Shown here: piece by piece, positions 23,879 to 32,541 of the stretch
Numbering within the stretch: position 1 is the stretch's first letter
Layout: every line of letters starts with the position of its first letter
Source of the DNA: RBG-16-34-14 sp963798865
Lineage (GTDB): Bacteria; Bacteroidota; Ignavibacteria; Ignavibacteriales; Ignavibacteriaceae
Length of the DNA: 64,000 bases
Assembly: GCA_963798865.1 (NCBI GenBank)
Contig: CAWCVZ010000005.1
Span: forward strand, 682,001-746,000
Direction: 5' to 3'
Made by a program: the position numbers and the translations under genes
The notes under the pieces: generated by a model
Seen by the model: only the letters and a program-made list of their open reading frames with translations
Database searches by the model: none
Told to the model about the DNA's origin: nothing

Positions 23879-26521
23879 ATGAGAATAATTTTTACAACAC
23901 TGATATTTCTTTTTTCAATAACTGCTTTCCCCATTGTAAAGGATACCGTAAGTACAAATCTTGAAATATCTGCAATTAGAATAAACCAGGTTGTAAATAT
24001 TGATGGTAATCTTCAGGAAGAATTCTGGAAACAAATTATTCCCATTAACCAGTTTATTCAAAAAGACCCGGATGAAGGGAAAGAATCTACTCAAAAAACG
24101 GAAGTGAGAATAGTCTACGATGATGCTGCACTTTATGTCGGTGCCAGAATGTTTGATACCTCACCTGATTCAATAATAGCAAGACTCGTTAGAAAAGATG
24201 TTGACATTACTTCTGATTTATTTGCCGTTTTTCTGGATCCTTATCATGATAAAAGAAGCGGTTTTTATTTTGGAGTTAATGCTGCCGGAACAATGTACGA
24301 TGGGGTTCTTTATAATGATACCTGGAATGATAATTCGTGGGACGGTGTTTGGGAAGGTAAAGTTAAAATTAATAATGGCGGATGGACAGCGGAGATGAGA
24401 ATTCCATTTTCTCAGCTCAGGTTCCATAAGAATTCACAGAATGTTTGGGGGATTAATTTCCGAAGAGACGTTGCTCGTAATAATGAACAGGATTATTTTA
24501 TTTATGTTCCGAAGAATGAAAATGGTTTTGTTTCAAGGTTTGCCCAGCTTAAAGGTTTAAATGAAATAACACCACCGGGGAAATTTGAAGTTCTTCCTTA
24601 TTTTACAACCAGGGCAAAATATACTCATCCCGAATCAAATGATCCGTTTAATAAAGCCTCTGACTTTAAACCGGGTTTAGGTGCTGATTTTAAAGTTGGT
24701 TTAGGAACAAATCTGAATCTAAGCGCAACAATTAATCCGGATTTCGGTCAGGTTGAAATTGATCCTGCTGTAATTAATCTAAGTGATGTGGAAACTTTTT
24801 TTAATGAAAAACGACCGTTTTTTGTTGAAGGGTCTACCATATTTAATTTCGGGCAGGGTGGGGCGACGAATTATTGGGGATTCAATTGGTCCAACCCTGA
24901 TTTCTTTTACAGCAGAAGAATTGGTAGGCAGCCGCAGGGAGAAACTCCCGATGCTGATTATATTGATTACCCGGATGGGACTCATATTCTTGGTGCAGCG
25001 AAGATAACTGGTAAAATTGGTGATAAATGGAACGTCGGTGTTATTCAATCTTTAACTCAAAGAGAATATGCAAGGTTAGATAATGGTGGTGTTCATTCAG
25101 AACTGGAAGTTGAACCTGTTACTTATTATGGAGTAATAAGAGCACAGAATGAAATAAATGATGGTTACCAGGGCCTGGGATTTATGTCCACTTTTACCAA
25201 TAGATTTTTTAAAGCTGATAATCTGAAAAATGATATAAACAAAGATGCATTTGCATTCGGAATTGATGGGTGGACTTTCCTTGATTCGTCTAAAACATGG
25301 GTTATTTCAGGGTGGACAGGTTTAAGTAATATAAACGGAACACAGGCACGAATAACAGATCTTCAAAGTAATTCACAGCATTACTTTCAGAGACCTGATG
25401 CAGAAAGTTTTTCTGTTGATAGTACTGCTACAAGTTTAACCGGCTTTGCAGGGAGAATTTATCTTAATAAACAAAGAGGAAATTTCTTTTTTAATTCAGC
25501 GTTTGGATTTATCTCACCCAAGTTTGATTTAAATGATCTTGGATTTTTGTGGCGTGCTGATGTTCTTAATATGCATATTGGTGCAGGATATTTCTGGACT
25601 GAGCAAACTTCTATATATAGGTACCTTGAACTGGGCGGAGCTTTATTCAGAAATTATGATTATGACGGTAATATTACCTGGGAAGGAATATTTCATTTTG
25701 GAAACATAAGGTTTTTAAATTACTACTCGATAAACTGGAATCTTGCTTATAATCCTGAAACAATAAATAACCGGAAAACACGAGGGGGTCCTTTAACAAT
25801 TAATTATCCCGGTTATCAGGCAAATGCATTTTTAAGTTCAGATAGCAGGAAAGATATTATTATTGGAGCGGGATTTTTCACTTATCAGGAGATAAATAAT
25901 TCCTACAATTGGGATTTTAATTCTTCAGTTGAATTCCGTCCATCATCTAATGTTTCAATAAGTATTGAACCATATTACTCCATAAATAAAGATTTGCAGC
26001 AATGGGTTGATGCTTTTGATGACCCTACAGCAGTAAAAACTTTCGGCAAACGTTACGTTTTTGCTGAACTTGACCAGAAAACATTTGGTGCAGGTATCAG
26101 ATTAAACTGGACATTTACTCCCGAATTGAGTCTGCAGCTTTATGCACAGCCATTAATCTCTTCCGGAGAATATACAAATTTTAAAGAATTAGCTGCACCT
26201 AAAACACACAACTATAATATTTTCGGAACCGGAAATTCTACCTTTGATGAATCAACATTAACTGCTGAACCTGATGGTCCTGGTCCGGCAACCCCCATTC
26301 AAATAGATAATCCTGATTTTAATTTTAAATCATTAAGAGGTAATGCAGTTTTAAGATGGGAATTTATTCCCGGTTCAGTTGTTTATTTTGTCTGGACACA
26401 AACAAGATCGGATGAAGAGGAGATCGGAAAATTCAGATTAGGTCAGTCAATTAACAGGCTTCTTAATACGCGGGCAGATAATATTTTTATGGTGAAATTT
26501 ACTTACTGGTTTAATATGTAG
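23879..26521 (+). CDS. DUF5916 outer-membrane protein with CBM9-like N-domain
   Basis: This 880-residue exported protein has a signal peptide (to about residue 18) and a carbohydrate-binding family 9-like domain (about 35-215), with I-D-G-N-L-Q-E-E-F-W near 41-50, V-R-I-V-Y-D-D-A-A-L-Y-V-G and D-P-Y-H-D-K-R-S-G-F. The DUF5916 region follows, with F-F-N-E-K-R-P-F-F-V-E-G near 308-319, the block by which I recognise the family. The rest looks like a large beta-barrel of alternating aromatic/polar strands ending in a C-terminal aromatic (K-F-T-Y-W-F-N-M). The function is unknown; an outer-membrane location is inferred. It follows the sigma/anti-sigma/DUF4097 group by 111 bases and ends before a strong terminator. 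Confidence 0.82.
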   Translation: MRIIFTTLIFLFSITAFPIVKDTVSTNLEISAIRINQVVNIDGNLQEEFWKQIIPINQFIQKDPDEGKESTQKTEVRIVYDDAALYVGARMFDTSPDSIIARLVRKDVDITSDLFAVFLDPYHDKRSGFYFGVNAAGTMYDGVLYNDTWNDNSWDGVWEGKVKINNGGWTAEMRIPFSQLRFHKNSQNVWGINFRRDVARNNEQDYFIYVPKNENGFVSRFAQLKGLNEITPPGKFEVLPYFTTRAKYTHPESNDPFNKASDFKPGLGADFKVGLGTNLNLSATINPDFGQVEIDPAVINLSDVETFFNEKRPFFVEGSTIFNFGQGGATNYWGFNWSNPDFFYSRRIGRQPQGETPDADYIDYPDGTHILGAAKITGKIGDKWNVGVIQSLTQREYARLDNGGVHSELEVEPVTYYGVIRAQNEINDGYQGLGFMSTFTNRFFKADNLKNDINKDAFAFGIDGWTFLDSSKTWVISGWTGLSNINGTQARITDLQSNSQHYFQRPDAESFSVDSTATSLTGFAGRIYLNKQRGNFFFNSAFGFISPKFDLNDLGFLWRADVLNMHIGAGYFWTEQTSIYRYLELGGALFRNYDYDGNITWEGIFHFGNIRFLNYYSINWNLAYNPETINNRKTRGGPLTINYPGYQANAFLSSDSRKDIIIGAGFFTYQEINNSYNWDFNSSVEFRPSSNVSISIEPYYSINKDLQQWVDAFDDPTAVKTFGKRYVFAELDQKTFGAGIRLNWTFTPELSLQLYAQPLISSGEYTNFKELAAPKTHNYNIFGTGNSTFDESTLTAEPDGPGPATPIQIDNPDFNFKSLRGNAVLRWEFIPGSVVYFVWTQTRSDEEEIGKFRLGQSINRLLNTRADNIFMVKFTYWFNM

Positions 26522-26650
26522 GTTGGCGTAGTAACCAATCTTAGTTAAAGAGTAAGTTCAAGATCAGGAAATTAAATGGACAAAGTTTTCCTAAACGTGA
26601 ACTTGCAAAGGTACTTGTTTTCTCCACTAAATCTCTTCCTCCACTAAAAA

Positions 26651-26688
26651 AGTATAACCTGATAAGCCCTTAGGTTATACTTTTTTTT
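26651..26688 (+). terminator. Intrinsic terminator after the DUF5916 gene
   Basis: A 10-bp perfect stem (AGTATAACCT at 26651-26660, AGGTTATACT at 26672-26681) is followed by an uninterrupted T run. It lies 130 bases past the stop codon and 73 bases before the peptidase gene. Confidence 0.88.
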
Positions 26689-26760
26689 AAAATTAAATCT
26701 ATCTTTTACCTGCTTTATAATTAATTTAGGGTTATTGTTTTTATCCAAAAAGGAGGAACG

Positions 26761-28911
26761 ATGAAATTTTCTTTGATAAAGTTTTTGATAATAATTTTTC
26801 TGAGTCAGCTATTCGTTACTGCTCAAAATAAAAAATTAACTCTTGATGATATATTTTCGAACCGGGGTTTAAGATCTAAATCTTTATATGAAATAAAATG
26901 GTTTGATGGCGGGAATAAATTTTCCTGGCTGAAATATGATGAGAATGCAATTTATGAGCATAATGTTTTAACAGGAGAAGAGAAAAAAATAATCGGGACA
27001 AAAGAATTAATTACTCCGGATGGCATTCCTGTTTCATTAAGAAATTATGAGTGGTCTCCTGATGGGAACTATATTCTTATTACCGGGTTGCTGACCGCAC
27101 GTTCAGTAAAATCCGGGGGGACATTTTATATCTATGATTTGAATGAAAATAAATTCAGGCTGATCATTAAATCTGAAGAAGAACAGGTTAATGCACAGTT
27201 CTCTCCTGATGGAAATAAAGTTGGCTTTGTTAGAGAAAATAATATTTTTGTTGCGGATATAAAATCCGGGGAAGAGAAACAATTAACATTTGATGGAAGC
27301 GAAACTATTCTTAATGGAATTTTCGATTGGGTGTATGAGGAGGAATTCAAAATTATTATGGGCTGGGAATGGTGTCCCGACAGTAAATCAATTGCCTTCT
27401 GGAGATTAGATCAATCTAATGTTCCTAAAGTTTACATCACTAATTATGATTCCCTTTATTTCCCGCCTACGGTACAATATTACCCTAAAGCAGGGGCAAA
27501 TAATTCTCTTGTGAAGATTGGTGTTGTGGAAATTAATTCCGGCAAAACTACCTGGATGGACATCGGTAAAGAAACTGATATTTATATACCACGAATGAAT
27601 TTTACAAAAGATCCTTCAATGCTTTCTTTTCAGCGGTTGAACAGATTACAAAATAAACTTGAACTTATAATAGCAGATGTTAAAACCGGGGAAGCCAAAA
27701 CAATAATTACGGAAACTGATACCTGCTGGGTTGATGTTTTTGATAATTTAACTTTTCTAAACGATGGAAAAAGATTTATATGGTCATCCGAAAGAGATGG
27801 ATTCCATCATTTCTATTTATATGATATTAGCGGAAAGCTTATTAATCAAATTACAAAAGGTAAGTGGGAAATTGATAATCTTATTTCAGTTGATGAAAAT
27901 AAACAGATCATATACTATACTTCGTTGGAAAGATCACCATTAAATATTGATTTGTATTCAATTAACCTGGATGGATCGAATAAAAAAAGAATGACAGATT
28001 TTAAGGGGACTCATTCAATAAATATGTCTTCCAACAATAAATTTTATATTGATAAATTTTCAAATATAAACACTATACCCTCCACTTATTTGTATGATAC
28101 TGATGGCAGCGTGGTGAGTAAACTGATCGAAGCGAATATGAATGTGTTTAACGATTATAATTTTTCTCCTGTGGAATTTTTAACTTTTACTACTTCCGAT
28201 GGAGTTGAATTAAATGCTGCAATGATAAAACCAGACGATTTTGATCCTTCAAAAAAATATCCTGTACTGATTGATAATTACAGTGGTCCGGGCTCTCAGG
28301 TTGTGCAGGATGTTTGGAGCACCAACCCATTATTACGAATGTATGCACAAAACGGTTATTTAATTTTCTGGCTTGATAACAGGGGAACCGGTGGCCGCGG
28401 GAAAGCATTTAAAAATATTGTTTATAAAAATCTTGGTCATTATGAAGTTAATGATATGATAGAAGCGGCTAAGTATCTTATCTCAACCGGATTTGTTGAT
28501 TCATCAAGGATTGGAATTAATGGAGTTAGTTACGGCGGTTATATGGCTGCTTTAACTATTCTTAAAGGAGCAGATTACTTCAAAGCAGCAATTGCAGGAG
28601 CTCCGGTCATTCACTGGAAGTTTTACGATACGATTTACACAGAAAGATATATGCAGACGCCGGAACTAAATCCTGAAGGTTACCGCGAAAGTTCACCTCT
28701 TGAATATGTAGAGAAATTGAAAGGTAAATTACTTTTAATTCATGGCATGGTTGATGACAATGTGCATCTTCAAAATTCAGTGGCATTTATTAATGCTTTA
28801 GAGGAACTCAATAAACAATTTGAGGTTATGTTTTATCCGGAATCATTCCACGGAGGATTTGGAAGGCATTACTTTGAGTTGATGACTGATTTTATTTACA
28901 AGAATTTATAG
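26761..28911 (+). CDS. Dipeptidyl peptidase IV-like S9 serine peptidase
   Basis: A signal peptide (to about residue 21, T-A-Q) precedes a DPP IV N-terminal eight-bladed propeller (about 90-440) and a C-terminal prolyl-oligopeptidase-type alpha/beta hydrolase. The catalytic triad is visible: S590 in G-V-S-Y-G-G-Y-M, D665 or D666 in G-M-V-D-D-N-V-H, and H697 in S-F-H-G-G-F-G. The propeller carries the D-W-V-Y-E-E-E-F motif (near residue 190), whose glutamates bind the free N-terminus in DPP IV. It removes Xaa-Pro dipeptides from peptides in the periplasm, helping amino acid uptake. A perfect AAGGAGG site precedes the ATG. It is a single-gene unit between a terminator and the tRNA. Confidence 0.93.
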   Translation: MKFSLIKFLIIIFLSQLFVTAQNKKLTLDDIFSNRGLRSKSLYEIKWFDGGNKFSWLKYDENAIYEHNVLTGEEKKIIGTKELITPDGIPVSLRNYEWSPDGNYILITGLLTARSVKSGGTFYIYDLNENKFRLIIKSEEEQVNAQFSPDGNKVGFVRENNIFVADIKSGEEKQLTFDGSETILNGIFDWVYEEEFKIIMGWEWCPDSKSIAFWRLDQSNVPKVYITNYDSLYFPPTVQYYPKAGANNSLVKIGVVEINSGKTTWMDIGKETDIYIPRMNFTKDPSMLSFQRLNRLQNKLELIIADVKTGEAKTIITETDTCWVDVFDNLTFLNDGKRFIWSSERDGFHHFYLYDISGKLINQITKGKWEIDNLISVDENKQIIYYTSLERSPLNIDLYSINLDGSNKKRMTDFKGTHSINMSSNNKFYIDKFSNINTIPSTYLYDTDGSVVSKLIEANMNVFNDYNFSPVEFLTFTTSDGVELNAAMIKPDDFDPSKKYPVLIDNYSGPGSQVVQDVWSTNPLLRMYAQNGYLIFWLDNRGTGGRGKAFKNIVYKNLGHYEVNDMIEAAKYLISTGFVDSSRIGINGVSYGGYMAALTILKGADYFKAAIAGAPVIHWKFYDTIYTERYMQTPELNPEGYRESSPLEYVEKLKGKLLLIHGMVDDNVHLQNSVAFINALEELNKQFEVMFYPESFHGGFGRHYFELMTDFIYKNL

Positions 28912-28955
28912 AATATGATTTTTGTTATTTTAATATGTAGAATTATTCATTTTAT

Positions 28956-29029
28956 GCCCACGTAGCTCAGTAGGATAGAGCGTCGGTTTCCTAAACCGCA
29001 GGTCGGAGGTTCGAATCCTCTCGTGGGTA
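28956..29029 (+). tRNA. tRNA-Arg (anticodon CCT)
   Basis: A 74-base cloverleaf: acceptor GCCCACG/CGTGGGT with one G-U pair, D stem GCTC/GAGC, and anticodon stem TCGGT/ACCGC with a mismatch at its first pair. The anticodon loop TTCCTAA puts CCT at positions 34-36, decoding AGG. The T arm is GGAGG-TTCGAAT-CCTCT and the discriminator is A. No CCA is encoded. It stands 44 bases after the peptidase gene, and the reverse-strand surface operon ends just beyond it. Confidence 0.95.
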
Positions 29030-29054
29030 CGAATTAGAGAAAATAATTTCAATA

Positions 29055-30290
29055 TTACATTCCGTAATAAGGTGCACCCTGTTTCAGTACATTTAATTTA
29101 ACAATGGTCGGGGGAACTAGCATTACATCATTCTCGTCATTTATTTGGGCTCTTACATAATAGAGAAAATTTCCAGTCCCCCATGCTAAAGATAGTGCAG
29201 GGGAATTGAGTAAAATACCCTCGTAAAGTAAACCTGTAGATTTATCAGGGTTAACATAAACAATTGGTGAGGGTAAGTTTGTAGCAAGTAACATCTGTCC
29301 ATCAGCTGCAAAAGTGAGATCATTTACTAAAAAATCCCCGCTATAATTTCCTGAGAAATCGAAATAGTTCTCTGCTGGACCGGGATCACCATTTGCATCA
29401 ATAGGCATACGCATTATCGTAGTTGTCGAGTTCTGTTGAGCAGCCAGATAAATGTACAAAGTACCATTGTCAATAAAAATTCGCATAGCAGTTACATTGT
29501 AATCGAAAGGAAATGATGTATAGGTTTTATCCGGTTTAATTCTAATGATAGAAGGGTTATTTCCCGATGCCCATAAATTTCCCATTGGATCGAATTCAAC
29601 ATTAGAAATTTTTAAAGTACTGGGTGAAAGTACTACCCAGGAAGTGTTCTTTACTCCGCCTCCGCTGGGAATAGTAAATATTGCCTGTAAACCTCTGGCT
29701 ACAAACATGTTTCCTCCAGAGCCAAATCTCATACTGGTAAGGAAAGTCTCCCCGGATTTAGGAGAATAAAGAGTTGAAACACTGTCAGGGGTAATCTGAA
29801 CTACACCAACGCTGGAATTTGATGAATAAACATTTTCTGCTCCGTCGGTTATGATAGAAACTGGTTTATTTGTTTGATCGCCGGCATCCGGGTAAAACTC
29901 TTTTGCTGCCGGTTCAAGTAAATAATCGTAGGTGTTGCTGAATTGTAATGCAACAGCAGTACTAATTTTTATTTTAAAAGAACCTGAAACATTCGGAGAA
30001 ATTACTGTCAGTTGGGTAGGTGATGTACTAATAATTTTCCCGGCTTGTTTTCCAAAATAAACAACTATTGATGATGTATCCTGTAAAAAGTTTTCACCTG
30101 TAATTGTAATAGGAGTCACTGCCGCAATAGCTGTGGTGGGAGGATCAACCGCAGTGATTTTGGGAGTTGCACCTGTTGAAGGCGTACCGGAATAAAGACT
30201 TGGTACTTCATCATTTGTACAGCTGCCAAAAAAAATAAATGTTGCAAATGTTAAAAGCGAAATAATTGATTTAATAAAATTTTGTTTCAT
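29055..30290 (-). CDS. Lipoprotein with IPT/TIG domain and propeller-like repeats
   Basis: This protein of about 411 residues begins with a lipoprotein signal (F-F-G-S-C, C24). After a short linker it has an IPT/TIG immunoglobulin-like domain (about 45-130: P-K-I-T-A-V-D-P, I-T-I-T-G-E-N-F, V-Y-F-G-K-Q-A-G-K-I-I). The rest is a six-unit-like NHL/SMP-type beta-propeller (for example N-V-E-F-D-P-M-G-N-L-W-A-S-G). The ATG at 30288-30290 is preferred over a TTG five codons earlier because GGAGA lies just before it. It is the last gene of the reverse-strand operon running from 36723. IPT/TIG lipoproteins next to TonB receptors are often surface glycan-binding proteins in Bacteroidetes; that role here is inference. 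Confidence 0.78.
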   Translation of the reverse strand: MKQNFIKSIISLLTFATFIFFGSCTNDEVPSLYSGTPSTGATPKITAVDPPTTAIAAVTPITITGENFLQDTSSIVVYFGKQAGKIISTSPTQLTVISPNVSGSFKIKISTAVALQFSNTYDYLLEPAAKEFYPDAGDQTNKPVSIITDGAENVYSSNSSVGVVQITPDSVSTLYSPKSGETFLTSMRFGSGGNMFVARGLQAIFTIPSGGGVKNTSWVVLSPSTLKISNVEFDPMGNLWASGNNPSIIRIKPDKTYTSFPFDYNVTAMRIFIDNGTLYIYLAAQQNSTTTIMRMPIDANGDPGPAENYFDFSGNYSGDFLVNDLTFAADGQMLLATNLPSPIVYVNPDKSTGLLYEGILLNSPALSLAWGTGNFLYYVRAQINDENDVMLVPPTIVKLNVLKQGAPYYGM

Positions 30291-30352
30291 TTTTTTTCTC
30301 CACAATTTTAGCCTCTATTTCTCCTGAGGCAGTTACTACACTTCATTTTTCA

Positions 30353-32515
30353 TTATCTGATTATAATACATTTCTGAATAGCAGTATCACCTTTCCGATA
30401 TTTCAACTCGCCCGTTTGGGGATCCGTAAAGTCTTCAGTGACTAAAAAATGAACTATATATACCCCGCTTACAACTACCTGACCTGATGAAGTATTAGAG
30501 TTCCACCTTTCATCTCCGCTCCCATCTTCATGGTAAATAGTATTAATTAAATTCCCGTTCTCGGTATATATTTTAATTACACAATGTCCCGGAATATTCA
30601 GGAACAATATCTTATCCGGTTCGCCCGGATATTGTAATTCTGCAGATCTTATGTTATACGGATTGGGAACAATTCTTATATCCGACATATTTTCTCCAGC
30701 CTGCCTTTTAAGATAAGCAGCAATATTGGTTTTAGTATAGAACCTGCTGCTCAATAATTCACCTGTTGGATTCGGGCCACCGGAAGTATTGTTGCTGCCA
30801 TCGCTAAAAGCAGAGATATAATAATAATATGAAAAACCTCTCCTCGGAGTGACGTCATTAAATGAGAGTGTACCGGGAGGCAGAGAAGCTATTTCATCAA
30901 AAACAGTATCGGGTGTACCAACAGCACGAAATATTTTATAACCGCCGAATCCGGGGTCTCCTTCAGATGGGCTGCGGCCCCATGAAAGAACAATTCTATC
31001 TCCACCGGATTTTACATCAAATACCGGAGGTGGCTGTGGAGGTTCCGGAATATTATATCCAAGTTCATAATTTCTTACTGCACGACTGAAAGTCTTCATA
31101 ATAGAATCTTTGCCAGTATAAACCCATGTATTTTTGTAAATATCCTCATCGTTAATGGTGGTTCCATCCGGCAGTATAAATGGACCATTATCGCTTGGGT
31201 TTTGATGAGCCTGCATCCATCTTTTACCAATTTGCCAGCAAGTTGTCCGGTCTAAACCATTGACTCCAACAGCCAGTACAATTATAACACTATCTCCCGG
31301 ATTAATATTCCAGGGTCCATATGAAACCCACAAACCTGTACCCCCACCATCACCATGTATCTTCCAGGGATCTGACTGCTGACTCATGTACACTTCATCC
31401 ATTCGTTCTGATGGATTACCATAGCCTGCTCCTTTGTAGGGAATACCACTCAGAAAATTATAAAGATCGGTTTGTTGAGGTGCTGTTGAAGGCGACATAT
31501 CTCCTAAACTTGGATAAGTATCTCCTGCATGCCAGCCGAGAACTGCAGGCTGGTTAGCGTCATCCGATTTGTCTGTAGCAGTTTTATCAACATGAAGAGT
31601 AACAATTCCTGCAAATTGAGGTGAGCAAAGACGGCCTGATCCCGTAATTACATCGGGAGATCCGATATTATCATAAGAGTTTTCAGCTCTTTGTCCTGTC
31701 CACTCAAAGCCTGCGCGCAGCCATTGCGGTAATGGACTGGATTCTGTCAGTGTGGAAACTTCATTAACATGCTGAGCATAATCTTCACCACGTCTTGTAG
31801 TCCAGCTATGTTTCCCATATTCCTGATCGTAGCCCATTTTATCTGCGCCTTCCCGGCAAACGCTGTAACGATTAAGGAATCCAAAACGGAATCCGTTTAC
31901 AGGGGCATCCAAAACTTTTATATTTTGATAATTAACATAACCGGTATTTTTAAAAGTATATTCAAATATAAAGTAGTTTTCATGATATTGCTGGCTAAAT
32001 GCATAAACTTTTCTCGTAATAGTAATACCCATTGAAGTATTTACTACGTTCGTTACAATTCTATCTGCTATTTGATTTTCATCAATACTATCAATGTCTC
32101 CTATATAAGGTGCACTGACATCAATGCCATCCACATAAATTGTTGGATTAGCAAATTTAGCTGTCTCCTTTAGTACCACGGGAAAAATAGAAACTTTGGC
32201 AAATGCTGTTGATAAATTATTACAGTATTCATTCCAATACTGTCCTTTTGAATCTGTAAAATTTTGACATCCAATAAATGTTCGCTCGATAACTGCATTA
32301 TCTTGAAAAAGATAATCCGATGGCCAAGTTAATCCTTCATAATAAACATTGTTCCAGGCACGTTCAGAACCTATGCCTGTAAATTTACTTTGAAGTGAAC
32401 CTACCCGGATATATCGCGTTTGGGTTTCTGAAATTTGAGCAGACAATGGCATTGCTATAAAAAAGAAACATGTTGCAGCTGCTATTGTTATTATCTTTTT
32501 ATGTTTGCGAATCAT
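30353..32515 (-). CDS. Large secreted protein with fibronectin type III domain, function unknown
   Basis: This 720-residue exported protein has a signal peptide ending P-L-S-A-Q near residue 26. The first 480 residues are a beta-rich region of unknown family. A fibronectin type III domain (about 500-600: I-V-L-S-W-G-R-S-P, Y-Y-Y-Y-I-S-A-F) follows. The end is a FlgD-like/sorting-type Ig domain (about 620-720) with I-V-P-N-P-Y-N, F-L-N-I-P-G-H-C-V-I-K-I-Y-T and a V-S-G-V-Y-I-V-H-F strand. It differs from the other T9SS domains in this window (N-P-Y instead of N-P-F-N-P, and no K-K-M-L-L-I-K end). It lies between the TonB receptor (26 bases) and the IPT lipoprotein (62 bases), so it is probably part of the same surface unit. 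Confidence 0.72.
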   Translation of the reverse strand: MIRKHKKIITIAAATCFFFIAMPLSAQISETQTRYIRVGSLQSKFTGIGSERAWNNVYYEGLTWPSDYLFQDNAVIERTFIGCQNFTDSKGQYWNEYCNNLSTAFAKVSIFPVVLKETAKFANPTIYVDGIDVSAPYIGDIDSIDENQIADRIVTNVVNTSMGITITRKVYAFSQQYHENYFIFEYTFKNTGYVNYQNIKVLDAPVNGFRFGFLNRYSVCREGADKMGYDQEYGKHSWTTRRGEDYAQHVNEVSTLTESSPLPQWLRAGFEWTGQRAENSYDNIGSPDVITGSGRLCSPQFAGIVTLHVDKTATDKSDDANQPAVLGWHAGDTYPSLGDMSPSTAPQQTDLYNFLSGIPYKGAGYGNPSERMDEVYMSQQSDPWKIHGDGGGTGLWVSYGPWNINPGDSVIIVLAVGVNGLDRTTCWQIGKRWMQAHQNPSDNGPFILPDGTTINDEDIYKNTWVYTGKDSIMKTFSRAVRNYELGYNIPEPPQPPPVFDVKSGGDRIVLSWGRSPSEGDPGFGGYKIFRAVGTPDTVFDEIASLPPGTLSFNDVTPRRGFSYYYYISAFSDGSNNTSGGPNPTGELLSSRFYTKTNIAAYLKRQAGENMSDIRIVPNPYNIRSAELQYPGEPDKILFLNIPGHCVIKIYTENGNLINTIYHEDGSGDERWNSNTSSGQVVVSGVYIVHFLVTEDFTDPQTGELKYRKGDTAIQKCIIIR

Positions 32516-32541
32516 ATTTTCCCTTTAATTTGCAATAATTA

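Noticed and set aside
28956..29029. tRNA-Arg as an integration site of a mobile element
   Set aside because: No integrase, direct repeat of the tRNA 3' end or foreign-looking genes were seen on either side within the window.
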